From contig DFJW01000077.1 of assembly GCA_002373775.1 (NCBI GenBank), forward strand, positions 8,269 through 72,268: a stretch of DNA of 64,000 nt. Reading direction: 5' to 3'. This DNA comes from Ruminococcus flavefaciens. Its GTDB lineage: Bacteria > Bacillota > Clostridia > Oscillospirales > Ruminococcaceae. The notes under the pieces are model-generated. The model saw nothing but the letters and a program-made list of their open reading frames with translations, had not been told where the DNA came from and did no database searches. Of this stretch, positions 33,319 to 41,759 are shown piece after piece; the first letter of the stretch is position 1; every line of letters begins with the position of its first letter. The position numbers and the translations under genes were made by a program.

Positions 33319-33339
33319 GTTGCAGCAGATCTGCAACTA
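33319..33339. promoter_or_regulatory. palindrome at the transcription start of the zinc-ribbon gene
   Basis: AGTTGCAG / CTGCAACT, perfect 8-bp arms around 5 bp, beginning three bases after the -10 box and so covering the likely +1. It could be a repressor site, or form a 5'-terminal mRNA hairpin that stabilises the transcript. Confidence 0.5.
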
Positions 33340-33361
33340 AGAAAATGGGAGGAAATAGGAA

Positions 33362-33892
33362 ATGGCATTTAAGGATAAATTCAAGGCTTTTACAGACAAG
33401 GTAAGTGAATCTGCAAAGGGCATCGGTGAATCTGCAAAGGGACTTGCAGAAAAGTCAAAGATCAAAGGTGAGATCGGTCAGCTGGAGAAGGATATCTCTG
33501 CGCTCTATTTAAACATCGGAAAGAGCTATTTTGAGAGCCACCAGAATGAAACAGAAGGCGAATATGCAGAAAGCATAAGCGAGATCAAGAAAAAGTCAGC
33601 AAGAGCAGAGCAGTTCAAGCAGCTTTTAGCAGCACTTGATACAAAGCAGATATGCACAAAATGCGGCGCTGAGGTATCGAAGGAGCAGAAGTTCTGCGAC
33701 AAGTGCGGCGAAAAGATCGAGCCTATCCCGGTACCGATCATTGAGGGCTACAATGACGCTCCTGAGCCGGAGGTCGTACAGCCTGTAGTTGAAGAGGCAG
33801 CACCTGTAAAGCGTCACTGCACAAATTGCGGTGCAGAGCTTGAGGCTGGAGCAGCATTCTGTGAGCAGTGCGGCTTCAAGGTAAGCGAGTGA
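33362..33892 (+). CDS. double zinc-ribbon protein with amphipathic N-terminus
   Basis: 176 residues. The N-terminal 40 residues contain a near-repeat (SAKGIGESAKGLAEKSKIKG) and may form an amphipathic helix, followed by a coiled-coil-like segment (about 38-95). Two zinc-ribbon motifs follow: CTKCGAEVSKEQKFCDKCG (about 97-115) and CTNCGAELEAGAAFCEQCG (about 153-171), joined by a Pro/Glu-rich linker. Such proteins are common and of unknown function in Clostridia. It has a strong promoter, an AGGAGG site and a terminator, suggesting a well-expressed single gene. Confidence 0.82.
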   Translation: MAFKDKFKAFTDKVSESAKGIGESAKGLAEKSKIKGEIGQLEKDISALYLNIGKSYFESHQNETEGEYAESISEIKKKSARAEQFKQLLAALDTKQICTKCGAEVSKEQKFCDKCGEKIEPIPVPIIEGYNDAPEPEVVQPVVEEAAPVKRHCTNCGAELEAGAAFCEQCGFKVSE

Positions 33893-33911
33893 TATAACAA
33901 AGATACGAACT

Positions 33912-33938
33912 AAAAGGAGCCTTTAAGGCTCCTTTTTT
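33912..33938 (+). terminator. terminator of the zinc-ribbon gene
   Basis: AAAAGGAGCC-TTTAA-GGCTCC followed by TTTTTT, 20 bp after the stop codon. Confidence 0.9.
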
Positions 33939-34082
33939 ATGGCTGAAAACTTCTGAGAGCAAACGCTTTCAGGAGTTTTTATTTTTTTCGGAGAAAATAC
34001 TTTCATGTGCATACCGGATATGACAAGAATCGCAGACATCAGGTGGTATAATCTGAATACAGAAAGGTCAGGAGGCGAAAAA

Positions 34083-34388
34083 ATGAAAATGGACATAAAA
34101 ACCGAGAACGGCATATCCGTAGCAAAGCTGTACGGTGAAATAGATCATCACTGTGCAGCAGGACTCAGAAAAGAACTTGACAGGTACATCATATCCGCAC
34201 AGCCGAGGACATTGGCTATGGATCTCAACAGTATCTCATTCATGGACAGTTCCGGGATAGGGCTTATAATGGGCAGAAGCAAACTGATGAAAGAATGCGG
34301 AGGCAGACTTGAAGTCTGGCATCCGCAGCCGTACATACGCCGTGTGCTGAAATTATCGGGTATAGAGCGGCTTGTAAGGATAGTATAA
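34083..34388 (+). CDS. spoIIAA: anti-sigma-F factor antagonist SpoIIAA
   Basis: 101-residue STAS-domain protein. In its dephosphorylated form it releases SigF from SpoIIAB. The phosphorylation site lies in FMDSSGIGLIMGR (Ser about residues 58-59), as in B. subtilis SpoIIAA. ATG 34083 follows GGAGGCG; an open frame extends upstream without a ribosome site. First gene of spoIIAA-spoIIAB-sigF. A TATAAT at 34047-34052 has no -35 at normal spacing; SigH control, as in Bacillus, is possible but the match is weak. Confidence 0.93.
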   Translation: MKMDIKTENGISVAKLYGEIDHHCAAGLRKELDRYIISAQPRTLAMDLNSISFMDSSGIGLIMGRSKLMKECGGRLEVWHPQPYIRRVLKLSGIERLVRIV

Positions 34389-34399
34389 GGGGTGAAAAA

Positions 34400-34837
34400 A
34401 TGGAAGTAATAAATGAGATAAGATTCAGCATGCCGTCACATTCGGTAAATGAAAGTGCGGCAAGAGCGGTAGTGTCGTCATTTCTGATACAGGCAGATCC
34501 TACAGTTGAAGAGCTTTCAGACATAAGGACAGCCGTATCAGAAGCGGTCACAAATTCTGTAGTACATGCCTACAGAGGTACGACAGGAACGATAGAACTC
34601 ACAGTTAAACTGCTGCGCGGCAGGGAGATATACATAAAAGTCAGAGACAGGGGATGCGGTATAGCTGACGTCAAGCAGGCAATGGAGCCGCTATTTACCA
34701 CAGCACCGGAAGAGGAACGTTCTGGCATAGGATTTTCGGTAATGGAATCATTTACGGACAAGCTTTCGGTCAAGAGCATTCCGGGAAAAGGCACAACTGT
34801 AATAATGCGCAAGAGGCTCAGCGAGCATGGAGACTGA
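34400..34837 (+). CDS. spoIIAB: anti-sigma-F factor and SpoIIAA kinase SpoIIAB
   Basis: 145-residue GHKL-type serine kinase that binds SigF and phosphorylates SpoIIAA. N box: RTAVSEAVTNSVVHAY (about 44-59). G1: VRDRGCGIADV (about 80-90). G2: ERSGIGFSVMESF (about 106-118), then the G3-like GKGTTVIMRK. AGGGGTG precedes the ATG, and sigF begins inside its last codons (11-bp overlap), so translation is probably coupled, which fixes partner ratios. Confidence 0.94.
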   Translation: MEVINEIRFSMPSHSVNESAARAVVSSFLIQADPTVEELSDIRTAVSEAVTNSVVHAYRGTTGTIELTVKLLRGREIYIKVRDRGCGIADVKQAMEPLFTTAPEEERSGIGFSVMESFTDKLSVKSIPGKGTTVIMRKRLSEHGD

Positions 34838-35486
34838 GATCTTACAGCCGAAAGCGGAGGATAATCTTGGACTTGTGCATCTGTGTGCCAACAGATTCCG
34901 CGGAAAAGGGATAGAGTATGAAGAACTGTATTCCGCAGGGTGCATAGGACTGCTGAAAGCAATAAAGGCGTTTGATCCCGGACGTGGAGTACGCTTTTCC
35001 ACATATGCAGTTCCGGTGATACTTGGCGAGATAAAGCGCGTGTTCCGTGACGGAGGCAGCATACATGTGAGCCGCAGCCTGAAGGAACTGTCCATGCGGC
35101 TACAGCGCATATGCGAAGAATACCGGCACAGAGAAAGCTGTGAACCGTCCGTCTCATATCTTGCAGCCGTCACCGGTGAGAATGAAGCGGATATATCCGA
35201 AGCCTTGTGTGCGGCGCAGCCGTTATTGTCGCTGACATCAGCTGACGATGACGGATCACAGATCGACATCCCGTCAGAATCACCGGATGAAAGGATAGTG
35301 GATACACTTGCTCTGAAGCAGATAATGCAGGAGCTTGAACCGGCTGACCGCGCGCTGCTTGAACTCCGTTATTTCAGGAATCTTACCCAATCCAGAACAG
35401 CCGGCATACTTGGCATGACGCAGGTACAGGTGTCGAGGCGTGAAAAAAAGCTCCTTGCACAAATGCGCAGGGAGCTGCTTGAGTAG
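34827..35486 (+). CDS. sigF: RNA polymerase sporulation sigma factor SigF (forespore)
   Basis: 219-residue sigma-70 family member. Region 2: NLGLVHLCANRFRGKGIEYEELYSAGCIGLLKAIKAFDPGRGVRFSTYAVPVILGEIKR (about 13-71). Region 3 follows, and region 4 has LTQSRTAGILGMTQVQVSRREKKLLAQMR (about 184-212). It is the first compartment-specific sigma of the forespore. Start ATG 34827 overlaps spoIIAB. The stop abuts the convergent hemW stop with no intergenic base, so any terminator must lie inside hemW. Confidence 0.94.
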   Translation: METEILQPKAEDNLGLVHLCANRFRGKGIEYEELYSAGCIGLLKAIKAFDPGRGVRFSTYAVPVILGEIKRVFRDGGSIHVSRSLKELSMRLQRICEEYRHRESCEPSVSYLAAVTGENEADISEALCAAQPLLSLTSADDDGSQIDIPSESPDERIVDTLALKQIMQELEPADRALLELRYFRNLTQSRTAGILGMTQVQVSRREKKLLAQMRRELLE

Positions 35487-36581
35487 TCAGAAAACGAGAA
35501 ATCCTATCACCTGATTAGACATCAGGAAGCCCTTCCGTGTAAGCCGGAGGACATTGTTATCATATTCTGCATACCCTGCATTTACCAGTGCAGGGATCTT
35601 TTTTTCGAGTTCTCCGCGTTTATCCTCAACGTCTGAGATGTCCAGACCTTCTTTCAGTCTGAGGCGGAGCATGACGAACTCTTCATATCCGCACGGAGAA
35701 TCATCGGTAATAGTAACGGGCTGGCTGTCAGCTGCGATGAAGGAATCGAGATCACGCGGAACGGCGAACCTCTTTCCATTGAAGCAGGAATGAGCCGCAG
35801 GACCGATGCCGAGGTAGTCCTGACATTTCCAGTACCGGCAGTTATGTCTGCTCTCATATCCCGGAACAGCAAAATTGGAGATCTCGTATTGCATGAACCC
35901 GTTTTTTTCGAGCAACTCACAAGTGAGCATATAAGCTCTTGAGACCTCCTCATCATCCGGAAGCATTTCCTGAATCCTTTCGCAGTCAAAAGGAGTGCCG
36001 CTCTCGGTTTTGAGTATGTAAGCTGAGATATGTTTTACCGGCAGACTGCACATCTCGTAAAGCGAGTATCTGAGGCTTTCTTCCGACTGTCCCGGCAGAC
36101 CTGTCATCAGATCACAGGAGATATTCTCGAAACCGGCATCAGCGGCATCACGGACAGCTTTTGCAGCACGTTCAGCGCTGTGGACACGTCCGAGGAACCG
36201 CAGTTCATCATCATTCATTGACTGAACGCCGACGGACAGTCTGTTGATACCGATGTTGCGGAAAGCACTAAGCCTTTCCGGCGAAAGAGTACACGGATTT
36301 GCTTCAAGAGTTATCTCCGCGTCCTCAGAGATGCTGAACGACTGTTTAACAGTGCCGATGATTTTTCCGAGCTGTTCAGGAGAAAGCAGCGAAGGAGTTC
36401 CGCCGCCGAAATAAATGGTCTCTGCACAGGTATCGTTATCCGAGTAATGTCTTATGTTCCGTACAACAGCCTCCACATATCTTTCGGCAGCGAGGCTTGA
36501 ATATCTGAGAGAATAGAAATCGCAGTAATCGCATTTTTTTCCGCAGAAAGGGACATGTATATATATTCCGAGGTCCTTCAT
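35487..36581 (-). CDS. hemW: HemW-like radical SAM protein
   Basis: 364 residues. The radical-SAM cluster motif CGKKCDYCDF (CxxxCxxC, about 13-22) is followed by GGGTPSLLS (about 60-68), an NPCTLSPERL segment and the HemW C-terminal domain with NCRYWKCQDYLGIGPAAHS. HemW is a heme chaperone related to oxygen-independent coproporphyrinogen oxidase (HemN); many are misannotated as HemN. The ATG shares one base with the stop of the upstream zinc-ribbon gene. Last gene of the lepA operon, convergent with sigF without spacing. Confidence 0.9.
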   Translation of the reverse strand: MKDLGIYIHVPFCGKKCDYCDFYSLRYSSLAAERYVEAVVRNIRHYSDNDTCAETIYFGGGTPSLLSPEQLGKIIGTVKQSFSISEDAEITLEANPCTLSPERLSAFRNIGINRLSVGVQSMNDDELRFLGRVHSAERAAKAVRDAADAGFENISCDLMTGLPGQSEESLRYSLYEMCSLPVKHISAYILKTESGTPFDCERIQEMLPDDEEVSRAYMLTCELLEKNGFMQYEISNFAVPGYESRHNCRYWKCQDYLGIGPAAHSCFNGKRFAVPRDLDSFIAADSQPVTITDDSPCGYEEFVMLRLRLKEGLDISDVEDKRGELEKKIPALVNAGYAEYDNNVLRLTRKGFLMSNQVIGFLVF

Positions 36582-36916
36582 CAGTAATTGAGCCTGATAG
36601 ACTCATGAAGCTTGAAAAGCACCGAATTTACGAGCTTGGGGATAACAAAGTAAGAAGCGATGATCCCGACTACTATAACAGCCTCATAGGAATTCAGCCA
36701 CTCATATTTCGGAGCATTGAGGTATATCACGATAACAGCGATGAAGCAGAGCAGCGAATAGATCGCGTTGAACCATGTAGCGCCGACACCGTTGACACAG
36801 AGCTTTCCGCACTGCATACAAGGCTTTCCTTTTGAATTCATCTGACCTGCAAAGGCTTTAGTCCAAGGACCGAAGGCTTTTTTTCCGCAGTGGGGGCAAG
36901 TGTAAATACTACGCAT
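36581..36916 (-). CDS. zinc-ribbon two-span membrane protein
   Basis: 111 residues. The N-terminal zinc ribbon CPHCGKKAF...CMQCGKLC (about 8-39) precedes two hydrophobic helices (about 52-67 and 78-98). Similar small proteins with an N-terminal ribbon and membrane helices occur widely in Firmicutes without a known role. The ribosome site overlaps AAAGGATAA. Third of four genes in the lepA operon: 14 bp after its neighbour, overlapping hemW by 1 bp. Confidence 0.8.
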   Translation of the reverse strand: MRSIYTCPHCGKKAFGPWTKAFAGQMNSKGKPCMQCGKLCVNGVGATWFNAIYSLLCFIAVIVIYLNAPKYEWLNSYEAVIVVGIIASYFVIPKLVNSVLFKLHESIRLNY

Positions 36917-36930
36917 ATGATTATCCTTTC

Positions 36931-37368
36931 TTATTGTTCTGTTTCTTTATCTTCGGCATCTGCGGCTGCCGGAGTGAGTTCGGGCAGCAGTTTAGCCTCC
37001 GGGACTTCTCCGACATTAGTTGAGAGTACCGGTGTTAGCGGGAGAAGCTTTTTCTTCTGAGCCTTTTTCCTGCGCTTTATGAGGACGAGGATATCGGTGG
37101 GATGAAGAACGAACAGTGTCGCGAATATAATGAGTATCGCAGCAAGAACAGTTCCTTTTTCCACGTCGCCTGATACAAGGGACCAGAAGAGCAGTATGAG
37201 AGCAGTAGCGCAGAAACTTGTGCGTGAGATCTCTCTCAGCCTTATCCTTATGGCACGGAAGAACTTTCCGGCGGCGGAATTGCGTTTAGTGACCAGTTCG
37301 GCGAGCACAGTTATCATGCTGACGATCAGTGCAGCTATAAGAGCGTAAATAATAATATAGTTTATCAT
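36931..37368 (-). CDS. three-span membrane protein of unknown function
   Basis: 145 residues. Hydrophobic helices at about 3-25, 52-68 and 74-92, then a basic patch (IKRRKKAQKKKLL) and an acidic, Pro-rich C-terminal tail probably in the cytoplasm. No recognised domain. It follows lepA by 9 bp with GAGGTGATTTT as ribosome site, so it is co-transcribed. Confidence 0.75.
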   Translation of the reverse strand: MINYIIIYALIAALIVSMITVLAELVTKRNSAAGKFFRAIRIRLREISRTSFCATALILLFWSLVSGDVEKGTVLAAILIIFATLFVLHPTDILVLIKRRKKAQKKKLLPLTPVLSTNVGEVPEAKLLPELTPAAADAEDKETEQ

Positions 37369-37377
37369 AAAATCACC

Positions 37378-39180
37378 TCAGCTGTCGAGCTTGAGCACAC
37401 TCATGAATGCTTCCTGCGGAACTTCTACAGTTCCGAGCTGACGCATACGCTTTTTACCTTCCTTCTGCTTTTCGAGCAGCTTTTTCTTACGGGTGATATC
37501 GCCGCCGTAGCACTTGGCGAGAACGTCCTTGCGCATAGCCCTGACAGTTTCGCGGGCTATGATCTTTCCGCCGATAGCAGCCTGTATAGGAACTTCAAAG
37601 AGCTGGCGCGGAATGTTATCCTTCAGCTTTTCAGCGATCTTTCTTGCTCTGGCGTAAGCCTTATCGGCATGGATGATGAATGAGAGTGCATCCACCACTT
37701 CGCCGTTCAGGAGGATGTCCAGCTTAACGAGTTTAGAAGGCGTGTAGCCCATAAGTTCGTAATCGAAAGAGGCGTATCCCTTTGTGCGTGATTTGAGCAC
37801 ATCGAAGAAATCGTAGACAATCTCATTGAGCGGAAGTTCGTAGTGGAGTTCAACGCGGGTATCATCCAGATACTGCATATCCTTGAAAACACCGCGTCTG
37901 TCCTGACAGAGTTCCATGATATTGCCCACGAATTCAGAAGGCGAGAGTATGCTTGCCTTTACCATAGGCTCTTCTGCGATCTGGATAACAGCAGGATCAG
38001 GATAATTTGTGGGGTTGTCGATATACTGGACTTCACCGTTTGTCAAAGTTACTTTGTAGATAACGGAAGGAGCAGTAGTGACCAGATCGAGATTATACTC
38101 TCTTTCCAGTCTCTCCTGGATGATCTCCATATGGAGCAGACCGAGAAAGCCGCATCTGAAGCCGAATCCCAGCGCAATGGAAGTTTCCGGCTCAAATGAA
38201 AGGGAAGCATCGTTGAGCTGCAATTTTTCGAGAGCTTCACGGAGGTCGCCGTATTTAGCGCCGTCGGCGGGATATATACCGGAGAAAACCATGGGATTGA
38301 CTTTTCTGTATCCCGGAAGAGGTTCATCGCACGGCATTTCGTCATTAGTGACCGTATCGCCCACCTGAGTATCCCCGATAGATTTTATAGAAGCGGCGAT
38401 ATAGCCGACTTCTCCGGCTTCGAGCACGCCTTTGTTTATGAGCGAATCAGCGCCCATATAACCGGCTTCAACAACATTGAAGACCGAACCGGTAGCAATG
38501 AGCCTGATGTTATCACCGACGCGCACGGTACCTTCCTTGACGCGCACATATATGATAACGCCCTTGTAGGAATCATAATAGCTGTCGAATATCAGTGCTT
38601 TCAGCGGCTTGTCTGTGTCACCCTTAGGTGCCGGGATATCTGTAACGATCCTTTCGAGCACGTCTTCGATATTGAGTCCCATTTTAGCCGATATGCGCGG
38701 AGCATCCATAGCAGGTATGCCGATAACGTTCTCAACTTCATTGCACACTCTGTCCGGATCAGCAGACGGAAGGTCTATCTTATTGACAACAGGAACGACT
38801 TCCAGATCATGTTCTATAGCGAGATAAGTGTTAGCCAGTGTCTGAGCTTCGATGCCCTGAGAAGCATCGACAACGAGGATAGCGCCTTCACATGCAGCCA
38901 GAGAGCGTGATACCTCATAATTAAAGTCAACATGACCGGGAGTATCTATGAGATTGAAGATGTACTCATTTCCGTCCTTAGCTGTGTACTTCAGTCTGAC
39001 AGCTCTTGCCTTGATAGTGATTCCTCGTTCGCGTTCGATATCCATATTATCAAGGAGCTGATCCTCCATATCTCTTATGGCGACAGTCTCGGTCTTTTCA
39101 AGGATACGGTCGGCAAGAGTAGATTTGCCGTGATCTATGTGAGCGATGATACAAAAATTCCTTATATTCTGATTTGCCAA
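37378..39180 (-). CDS. lepA: translation elongation factor 4 (LepA)
   Basis: 600-residue ribosomal GTPase that remodels translocating or stalled ribosomes. G1 [12 protein letters not shown] (about 13-24), G2 region ERGITIKA (about 50-57), G3 DTPGHVDF (about 78-85), G4 NKID (about 133-136). Elongation-factor domains II, III and V follow, with the LepA-specific C-terminal end ([19 protein letters not shown]). Full family length. The start is TTG at 39180, with GAGG seven bases upstream. First gene of lepA-membrane-ribbon-hemW. Confidence 0.97.
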   Translation of the reverse strand: MANQNIRNFCIIAHIDHGKSTLADRILEKTETVAIRDMEDQLLDNMDIERERGITIKARAVRLKYTAKDGNEYIFNLIDTPGHVDFNYEVSRSLAACEGAILVVDASQGIEAQTLANTYLAIEHDLEVVPVVNKIDLPSADPDRVCNEVENVIGIPAMDAPRISAKMGLNIEDVLERIVTDIPAPKGDTDKPLKALIFDSYYDSYKGVIIYVRVKEGTVRVGDNIRLIATGSVFNVVEAGYMGADSLINKGVLEAGEVGYIAASIKSIGDTQVGDTVTNDEMPCDEPLPGYRKVNPMVFSGIYPADGAKYGDLREALEKLQLNDASLSFEPETSIALGFGFRCGFLGLLHMEIIQERLEREYNLDLVTTAPSVIYKVTLTNGEVQYIDNPTNYPDPAVIQIAEEPMVKASILSPSEFVGNIMELCQDRRGVFKDMQYLDDTRVELHYELPLNEIVYDFFDVLKSRTKGYASFDYELMGYTPSKLVKLDILLNGEVVDALSFIIHADKAYARARKIAEKLKDNIPRQLFEVPIQAAIGGKIIARETVRAMRKDVLAKCYGGDITRKKKLLEKQKEGKKRMRQLGTVEVPQEAFMSVLKLDS

Positions 39181-39222
39181 GGTAATACCTCATTTCATAT
39201 ATATACATATTTATACATAATA

Positions 39223-39251
39223 ATTATAACAGAAAACCTCTGATTTGTAAA
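39223..39251 (-). promoter_or_regulatory. promoter of the lepA operon
   Basis: On the minus strand: TTTACA (39246-39251), 17-bp spacer, TATAAT (39223-39228). Confidence 0.72.
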
Positions 39252-39309
39252 GCTGTTTTGATATTTTTTGTTTCCGCGGGATAAACACCGGAAATTTTCA
39301 CTTTTAATC

Positions 39310-39338
39310 TTGCTATTTCAGACAAGATGTGTTATAAT
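39310..39338 (+). promoter_or_regulatory. promoter of the degenerate PBP gene
   Basis: TTGCTA (39310-39315), 17-bp spacer, TATAAT (39333-39338), 34 bp before the start codon. Confidence 0.75.
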
Positions 39339-39372
39339 AACTATATCTGAATCTTTATACCGAGGAGATACT

Positions 39373-40866
39373 ATGAAGAGAATAATATCATTGATAGCAG
39401 CGCTGGCGACGGTACTTCCGCTGGTCTGTGTTCCGGCAAAGGAAGCAGGCGCAGTGAATTTCCGTCCCAGATTCACGATACACAGCGAATCCGCCATAAT
39501 GTTCCACGTTGAGAATTATCAGAACGACAAGTATACAGAGATATTCGAGCAGAATGCTGATGCCAAGCAGATGCCGGGACCGCTTGTAAACATAATGACA
39601 GCGATCGTTTGTCTGGAGAACTGTACCGATCTCAATGAGGTGCTGACACTTGATCCTGATGTATATCAGGGTGTTTACAATGAGATCAGCGAGAATGATT
39701 ATTCTGATGATCTGCCGATGATGGATCTCAATGACGGAGACAAGCTCACAGTAACAGACCTGCTCTACTGCATGATGCTGACATCATCTGTGGAAGCATC
39801 TGAAACTATAGCTTATCATGTGGGAAGTCAGAAGCTTGTAAATGAAGGAACGGCAGAAAAGGAAAATATCTCACCCGAGCGTGGAGCAGCAGCATTTGTA
39901 GAGATGATGAACGAGAAGGCAGCGTCACTCGGGATGAACGACACTAATTTCACCAATGCTCACGGAATGTATGATACACAGCAGTATACAACAGCACGTG
40001 ATCTCTCAAAGCTGACATTATACGCGATGAAGAATTCGAAGTTTGCCGAGATAGCAAATACGCAGTCCTACAATCCTTCAGTTCCTAATCCTGAAACACA
40101 TGTGAACTTCGCCAACTGGGCATGGACTCATTCGAATATCATGATGGATCCCGAGAATGAGGACTGTTATTACATGGGAGCACAGGGCATTAAGACAGCC
40201 TTTCTTTCAGCAGCCGGCAGAAATATAATCACGACTGCCAATAAAGACGGCAACCGTTATCTTGTGATACTTCTCCGTGCGCCGTTCAATGACGCGGAAG
40301 GAAATCCGAAATTCTACCACATTAATGATGCTGCCGATCTTTTCGACTGGGCGTTCGAGCATTTTTCATATAAAGTAGTGCTTGCGGACACGGCAGAAGT
40401 CGGAGAACTTCCGGTAAAGCTTGCCGACGGCAATGATTATGTGCTTGCAAGGCCGAAAGAGGAGATTTCCCTGATATGGTATGACGATGTGGACACATCA
40501 TTCATAAAGAAGGACAATATCACATGGTACAAGACTGAACTGCAAGCTCCCGTTGAAAAAGGCGAAGTACTTGGTGAAGTAACACTGGAATACGAAGGTG
40601 AATCACTTGGAACGGTGGAACTTGTAGCAGTATCATCTGTGGAGCGATCCAAGTGGATGTACAATTTTGAAGTAGCAAAGCGGTTCAAGGGTTCAGAATG
40701 GTTCAAGACCGCGCTGAAGGTAGCGATCGTGCTCAGTGCGCTGTACATCCTGATATGTATATATGCACTCGTGCTTTTCAAGAGCAAATCAAAGCCGCTG
40801 AAACCGCTCTATGCAGTACCTAAGGTCGATAAGAAAAAGCGTAAGAAAACGTCAAACAAAAAGTGA
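39373..40866 (+). CDS. S11-family D-Ala-D-Ala carboxypeptidase homologue lacking catalytic motifs (pseudoenzyme)
   Basis: 497 residues: signal peptide (about 1-26), a DacA-like S11 domain (about 30-340), a beta domain, then a C-terminal membrane helix (about 456-476) and basic tail. The alignment with active enzymes is clear, yet all three catalytic motifs are altered. The SxxK position reads PLVN (MPGPLVNIMTA, about 67-77). The SxN position reads SVE (LTSSVEASETIA). The KTG position reads KTA (GIKTAFLSAAGRN). Active serine and lysine are absent, so it probably binds peptidoglycan or a partner rather than cutting. The start at 39373 follows GAGGAG. The reading frame is intact. Confidence 0.85.
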   Translation: MKRIISLIAALATVLPLVCVPAKEAGAVNFRPRFTIHSESAIMFHVENYQNDKYTEIFEQNADAKQMPGPLVNIMTAIVCLENCTDLNEVLTLDPDVYQGVYNEISENDYSDDLPMMDLNDGDKLTVTDLLYCMMLTSSVEASETIAYHVGSQKLVNEGTAEKENISPERGAAAFVEMMNEKAASLGMNDTNFTNAHGMYDTQQYTTARDLSKLTLYAMKNSKFAEIANTQSYNPSVPNPETHVNFANWAWTHSNIMMDPENEDCYYMGAQGIKTAFLSAAGRNIITTANKDGNRYLVILLRAPFNDAEGNPKFYHINDAADLFDWAFEHFSYKVVLADTAEVGELPVKLADGNDYVLARPKEEISLIWYDDVDTSFIKKDNITWYKTELQAPVEKGEVLGEVTLEYEGESLGTVELVAVSSVERSKWMYNFEVAKRFKGSEWFKTALKVAIVLSALYILICIYALVLFKSKSKPLKPLYAVPKVDKKKRKKTSNKK

Positions 40867-40885
40867 TAGGCTGATATCAATTAAA

Positions 40886-40918
40886 AAGCCCGACGGCACA
40901 CAAACTGCCGTCGGGCTT
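40886..40918. terminator. terminator shared by the degenerate PBP and amidase genes
   Basis: AAGCCCGACGGCA / TGCCGTCGGGCTT with a 7-nt loop. The minus strand continues with TTTAATT (best match, ending the amidase gene); the plus strand continues with GCTGTTT. Confidence 0.85.
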
Positions 40919-40946
40919 GCTGTTTAGGTGAGCGTTCGATAACGTA

Positions 40947-41684
40947 TCACAGCACGATATAGTCACTGCTGGAATATCCTGTGACTCCGTTATAAGAGAC
41001 AACGAACCAACCGTCTGTAGAACCGTTTATAATGACTGTTTCGCCATTTGGTATTGAGCCGATAATGGTGCCGGACATCGAAGGAAAGCTGCGGATATTC
41101 AGACCGCTGCCGTCGGTGATGACAGTTCCCCAACGTACAGCGCCGGCAGGGATGAAAGGTATCCCGAAGTAATCGCAGAGCGACACAGCGAGATTCTTTG
41201 CGATAGTGCCGAGATTGTTTTTCAGCCATGCCTCGTCAGCGAAATTATCATGGTATCCTATTTCACAGAGCACAGCAACAGCCTTGGTACGCAGTACTTC
41301 TCCGAGCGTAGAAGTGGGGACAGCCCTCACCTTGTCCGGAAGAGGGTATATGGACCTCATGTTATTGGCGATGATATCAGCCAGTTTCTCACTGTATCTG
41401 CTTCTGGGGGCGAAGTATATGTCAACACCTCTTAGTCTTCCGGCAAGGTTTTCCGGAGCCGCATTTGAATGGAGCGCGAGGTGGACATCGTATTCTCCGC
41501 TGTTTGAATCCGCGATAGCGCCGTTCACATTTCTCGCCGGATCGTTTCTGACGTATTCTATACCAGAAGAACGCAGATACGGTTCAAGCCGGTCTGCGAG
41601 CAGATTCATGTATTGTTCTTCATTGCCTTCAGTGGCATACTGATTCCATTCCTGAGTAGAGGGACTTAAAAATACCTTTGGCAT
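40947..41684 (-). CDS. N-acetylmuramoyl-L-alanine amidase with SH3b domain, no signal peptide
   Basis: 245 residues. The amidase_3 domain (about 3-175) carries the zinc-site features LALHSNAA (about 70-77) and CEIGYHDNFADEAWL (about 139-153, catalytic Glu). The C-terminal SH3b domain (about 185-245) has GLNIRSFPSMSGTIIGSIPNGE. It is expected to cut the amide bond between muramic acid and the stem peptide. The N-terminus MPKVFLSPSTQEWNQY has no signal peptide. An upstream extension without a ribosome site does not add a convincing one. Release by lysis or an unusual export route is therefore implied. The ribosome site is AAAGGAAGG. Confidence 0.86.
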   Translation of the reverse strand: MPKVFLSPSTQEWNQYATEGNEEQYMNLLADRLEPYLRSSGIEYVRNDPARNVNGAIADSNSGEYDVHLALHSNAAPENLAGRLRGVDIYFAPRSRYSEKLADIIANNMRSIYPLPDKVRAVPTSTLGEVLRTKAVAVLCEIGYHDNFADEAWLKNNLGTIAKNLAVSLCDYFGIPFIPAGAVRWGTVITDGSGLNIRSFPSMSGTIIGSIPNGETVIINGSTDGWFVVSYNGVTGYSSSDYIVL

Positions 41685-41759
41685 AATTACCTTCCTTTCA
41701 TGGAGAATAGAGCATAGCCCTAAAGATATATTATGCCGCAGGTGCATGAGCTGTGCGTG

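Noticed and set aside
33971..34000. SigH-type promoter ahead of spoIIAA
   Set aside because: AGGAGTTTT and GAGAAAAT are only loosely similar to the SigH consensus; not strong enough to annotate.
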